In this document: piece after piece, positions 6,786-9,707 of the stretch
Layout of the letters: each line of letters begins with the position of its first letter
Numbering within the stretch: position 1 is the first letter of the stretch
DNA from: JBKHBQ01 sp046542305
GTDB taxonomy: Bacteria > Bacteroidota > Bacteroidia > Bacteroidales > 4484-276
NCBI GenBank assembly: GCA_046542305.1
Contig: JBKHBQ010000145.1
Location: 1-9,707, forward strand
DNA: 9,707 nucleotides
Direction of reading: 5' to 3'
The notes under the pieces: model-generated
Database searches by the model: none
What the model saw: the letters and a program-made list of their open reading frames with translations, nothing else
Told to the model about the DNA's origin: nothing
Program-made: the position numbers and the translations under genes

Positions 6786-8735
6786 TCACCTGATGGATAC
6801 TTTCGGTAATTTTTTCCCGGCAATCCTAATGATAATCAACAGCAATAAAAGATTGAGCGGAAACAGAATAAAAGTTGAAACACCGTATGCCGCCGGTACC
6901 GTCCCGAAAACCAGCCCTGTAAACCCAACTGTAAGGGCATAGGGCATCTGGGTACGCACGTGATCGATGTGATTGCATGAACTGGCCAGCGAACTCAGGA
7001 TGGTGGTGTCGGAGATGGGCGAACAATGATCGCCAAGCACCGAGCCGGCAAGTACCGCCGAAACCACGTTGTGGAAAATGGAGATGGAGGTGTCGTAATC
7101 CAGCCCGTGATTCTGGCATATGAGCCACGACGCCGGCAGGATAAGCGGGTAAAGAATGGCCATGGTGCCCCACGACGATCCTGTGGAAAATGCCACCAAA
7201 GCAGCCAGCACAAAGGTAAGTGCCGGAACAAGGTATGGCGAGAATTTGAGGGCCACCATCGAATTGGAAATGAATTCGGCAGTATGCAGGTGCTCGGTAA
7301 TCATGGCAATCGACCAGGCCAGCACCAGGATCAGCACGGCGGTGAGCATGGTCTGGAATCCTTTTACGAGTGCATCGATGCTGGTTCGCAGGCTGAGGAT
7401 TCGCTGAACCACACTCATAAAAATCGCCACGGTTACCCCGGCCAGCGACGACCACAGCAGCGCACTGAAGCTGTCGGAATTACCGATCACCCTCGACAGG
7501 TTTCCCGAAATGGAGCGCGCCGTATCCCAGCCGACCACATCCAATCCGGTAATGATCAGCCCCGCGATGGTGCCCAAAACCACTACAAGCACCGGAACCA
7601 GGGCATTGTAACCGGGAGTGGGTTTTACCTTGTCCAGTTCTGATTCACCGGTTTCACCGGGGCCTGCACCGGTAATATGTTTACTGGTGCGCGCCTGATA
7701 TTCGGCTTTGAACATTGGGCCAAAATCACGCCGCTGCCACACCAAAAAGAGGATAAAAATGAGCGCAAGAATGGGATAGAAGGAATATTGCAGCGAATTG
7801 ATGAACACGTCATACGGTGTTTCGGGAAGTCCCAGGGTTTTGATGCCGTTCTGAATATAGCTTAGTTCGGCGCCGATCCAGGTGGTAACAAAGGCAATGG
7901 AGGCAATGGGTGCCGCCGTGGAATCGACAAGGTAGGCCAGCTTTTCGCGTGAAATCTTCAAACGGTCGGTTACCGGCCGCATGGTATTGCCAACCACAAG
8001 GGTATTGGCATAATCATCGAAAAAGATCATGATCCCCATCACCCAAGTTACAAGCTGCCCTGAACGGGCGTTGCCTGCGAAGCGCGACAGATAATTCACC
8101 ACTCCGCGCATGCCGCCGTTTTTGGTGATTACACCAACCATGCCGCCGATCATCATCGAAAAAATAATGATGGAAAGGTGGCTGCTTTCCTGCATCGATT
8201 CGAGGATGTAGGTGTCGATAACGGCAAAGAATCCGTTGAACAGGGCCTCGAAAATGCCCTGCCCCTGGTAGTAAAAAATGATGAAGGTTCCCACCAGAAT
8301 CCCAATGAACAGGGCTGAATACACCTCTTTAAAAATCAGTGCCATAGCAATGGCAATTAATGGAGGCAGCACCGAGAGCCACATCGGAATGGGTGTAACG
8401 AATCTGCTGAACTCATAATCGTGCAGGCGGATGCTGACCTCGCCCCTGTTTTTGAAGACGCCGTTGAATTCGGCCATCCCGTTGTCGAAAAGGATCGTCT
8501 GCCCCGAGCCGTTGATGGTGACCTGATATTCGCCGTTTACGAGGTATTTCAGATCAGGATCGGTGACCTCGAGGGTTATGGGTGTTTTCAGATCCTGCAT
8601 GATGATGTCGGGGATCACGATCTTCAGGTTGTCGTTGGAAAGCCGCGGAATGCTGTCGGCAGAGGTGGTGTGTGCCATAGCCGGACAGCCAAGAACTAAC
8701 AGCAGCAGTGTCAGGAAAAGATAGCTCTTCTTCAA
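6786..8735 (-). CDS. NhaC-family Na+/H+ antiporter with secreted N-terminal domain
   Basis: Membrane protein of 649 residues, longer than the roughly 450-550 usual for NhaC antiporters. The transporter part starts near residue 117 (PMWLSVLPPLIAI) and shows the family signatures: FFDDYANTLVVGNTMRPVTD at 238-257, DSTAAPIASI at 271-280, STGSSWGTM at 517-525 and LGDHCSPISDTTI at 567-579. Exchange of cytoplasmic Na+ for H+ is the family role. Residues 1-21 look like a signal peptide ending in AMA, although a Cys at 17 after VLG leaves a lipoprotein reading open. Residues 22-115 are beta-rich with no membrane helix (for example LVNGEYQVTINGSGQTILF), so they should form an Ig-like domain outside the inner membrane. 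The start is a TTG: no ATG lies between it and the upstream in-frame TAG at 8756-8754, and the next ATG falls at residue 20, inside the signal peptide. A hydrophilic cytoplasmic loop spans about 335-376. Confidence 0.92.
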   Translation of the reverse strand: MKKSYLFLTLLLLVLGCPAMAHTTSADSIPRLSNDNLKIVIPDIIMQDLKTPITLEVTDPDLKYLVNGEYQVTINGSGQTILFDNGMAEFNGVFKNRGEVSIRLHDYEFSRFVTPIPMWLSVLPPLIAIAMALIFKEVYSALFIGILVGTFIIFYYQGQGIFEALFNGFFAVIDTYILESMQESSHLSIIIFSMMIGGMVGVITKNGGMRGVVNYLSRFAGNARSGQLVTWVMGIMIFFDDYANTLVVGNTMRPVTDRLKISREKLAYLVDSTAAPIASIAFVTTWIGAELSYIQNGIKTLGLPETPYDVFINSLQYSFYPILALIFILFLVWQRRDFGPMFKAEYQARTSKHITGAGPGETGESELDKVKPTPGYNALVPVLVVVLGTIAGLIITGLDVVGWDTARSISGNLSRVIGNSDSFSALLWSSLAGVTVAIFMSVVQRILSLRTSIDALVKGFQTMLTAVLILVLAWSIAMITEHLHTAEFISNSMVALKFSPYLVPALTFVLAALVAFSTGSSWGTMAILYPLILPASWLICQNHGLDYDTSISIFHNVVSAVLAGSVLGDHCSPISDTTILSSLASSCNHIDHVRTQMPYALTVGFTGLVFGTVPAAYGVSTFILFPLNLLLLLIIIRIAGKKLPKVSIR

Positions 8736-8835
8736 TGGTAAATGATTTTCCGGCTAAGATAGAAAATGAACCGGAACTGACGAGGATTTACCCGTGATTT
8801 GGATGTTTTCTTGCGAAAATGAACAATCTTGAGAT

Positions 8836-9707
8836 TTATCGGAGCATGTTTTTAACAGCTTTTTCAATCCCCTCAGCGTCATATTCGCAGTCGTGCCAGA
8901 GTTCCTGCTGAGTTCCCTGTTCGATAAACCTGTCGGGTATTCCGAGCCTGACAATCCGGCTGCCGTATCCGTGATCCATGGCAAATTCAATCACAGCCGA
9001 ACCCAGTCCGCCGTTGATGGTGCCGTCTTCTACGGTGATGATTTTTTTGAATTTTTTCATGATCTCATGCAACAGATCCGTATCAATGGGTTTGAGAAAC
9101 CGGATGTCGAAATGTGCCGGATGGATGTTTTCCTTCTCCAGATCTGTGCAGGCTTTCATCACTTCGTTTCCGATATGTCCGATGGAAATAACGGCCACCT
9201 GTTCGCCATCGCGGATTGTTCTGCCTTTGCCAACGGGCAATTCCTCAAAGGGCGTTTTCCATTCTGTCATCACTCCGCGGCCTTTGGGATAGCGGATGGT
9301 AAAAGGCCCCCGGTTGGGAAGCTGTGCGGTATACATCATGTTGCGCAGTTCCTGCTCGTTGAGGGGTGCGCAGATGGTAAGGTTGGGAATGCAGCGCAGA
9401 TAGGCAAGGTCGAAGGAACCATGGTGGGTTGCACCATCTTCGCCCACCAGTCCGGCGCGGTCCAGGCAGAATACCACATTTAGTTTCTGCAGGGCCACAT
9501 CGTGTATGGCCTGGTCGTAAGCCCGCTGCATAAAGGTGGAGTAAATATTGCAAAAAGGGATGAATCCCTGGGTGGCCAGTCCGGCAGCAAAAGTAACGGC
9601 ATGTTGTTCGGCAATGCCGACATCGAAAGCGCGATCGGGCATTTTGTGCATCATCATATCGAGCGAACTGCCGGTGGGCATGGCGGGTGTAATTCCGAGT
9701 ATTTTGT
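8836..9707 (-). CDS. dxs: 1-deoxy-D-xylulose-5-phosphate synthase (DXS), C-terminal part
   Basis: The frame stays open to the right edge, and upstream codons read KILGITPAMPTGSSL, a conserved DXS segment, so the N-terminal half lies outside the window. About 289 of the usual 620-640 residues are visible. They cover most of the pyrimidine-binding transketolase domain, including DVGIAEQHAVTFAAGLA with the catalytic Glu that activates thiamine diphosphate, and DRAGLVGEDGATHHGSFD, followed by the transketolase C-terminal domain (ISIGHIGNEV, RFLKPID, VEDGTINGGLGSAV). The enzyme condenses pyruvate with glyceraldehyde 3-phosphate in the cytosol, the first step of the methylerythritol phosphate pathway to isoprenoids and also a source for thiamine and pyridoxal. 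The stop codon is TAA at 8838-8836. The antiporter gene follows 100 bp downstream on the same strand, with no obvious terminator in between. Nothing suggests the gene is broken. Confidence 0.97.
   Translation of the reverse strand, partial: KILGITPAMPTGSSLDMMMHKMPDRAFDVGIAEQHAVTFAAGLATQGFIPFCNIYSTFMQRAYDQAIHDVALQKLNVVFCLDRAGLVGEDGATHHGSFDLAYLRCIPNLTICAPLNEQELRNMMYTAQLPNRGPFTIRYPKGRGVMTEWKTPFEELPVGKGRTIRDGEQVAVISIGHIGNEVMKACTDLEKENIHPAHFDIRFLKPIDTDLLHEIMKKFKKIITVEDGTINGGLGSAVIEFAMDHGYGSRIVRLGIPDRFIEQGTQQELWHDCEYDAEGIEKAVKNMLR

Noticed and set aside
6725..6823. N-terminal extension of the FIST protein
   Set aside because: It covers an exact-match promoter and runs into the end of the antiporter gene; the FIST domain starts normally from the ATG at 6724.
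7026..7643. Long open frame on the plus strand opposite the antiporter gene
   Set aside because: No recognisable domain and low-complexity polar composition; it is an antisense shadow of conserved NhaC sequence.
8748..8776. Inverted repeat TTCCGG / CCGGAA between the DXS and antiporter genes
   Set aside because: Only a 6-bp stem with a 17-nt loop and no T-tract, so I do not call it a terminator or operator.

Overview
The window looks like ordinary chromosomal sequence from a member of the Bacteroidota. Three things point there. Two promoters fit the Bacteroidota pattern (TTTG, 20-bp spacer, TAnnTTTG), Shine-Dalgarno sequences are weak or absent, and several proteins resemble Bacteroidota families. 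I cannot place it below phylum level with confidence, although the gene set would suit a Bacteroidales-like lineage. I see no rRNA, tRNA, CRISPR array, insertion sequence, phage gene or integrase. Coding is dense, and no gene-free stretch exceeds 300 bases.

Layout. On the plus strand at the left edge is a P-loop nucleotide kinase-like protein (its first few codons lie outside the window), followed 17 bp later by a dCMP deaminase. This looks like a small nucleotide-metabolism operon. Everything else is on the minus strand. Reading in the direction of transcription from the right edge: the C-terminal part of DXS (isoprenoid precursor synthesis); an NhaC-family Na+/H+ antiporter with a secreted N-terminal extension and a TTG start; a FIST-domain sensor protein; a cytoplasmic PAS hybrid histidine kinase; a TSUP-family membrane transporter; a lipoprotein isoaspartyl peptidase/L-asparaginase; and a small two-CPxC conserved protein. 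The small protein converges on the dCMP deaminase across 127 bp in which I see no convincing terminator.

How the genes work together. FIST and histidine kinase are 16 bp apart and share one good promoter, so they probably form a signalling pair, comparable to the NosP/NahK and VpsV/VpsS pairs of Proteobacteria. The transporter and asparaginase overlap by 4 nt (ATGA) and are probably translationally coupled. The antiporter, DXS and the two-CPxC protein look like independent units.

The gene-free stretches are short. Positions 1642-1899 hold a promoter for the small protein and a weak hairpin after the asparaginase. Positions 8736-8835 hold the TTG start context and no recognisable promoter. 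I found no clear undescribed system; the FIST/hybrid-kinase pair is the best candidate for follow-up.
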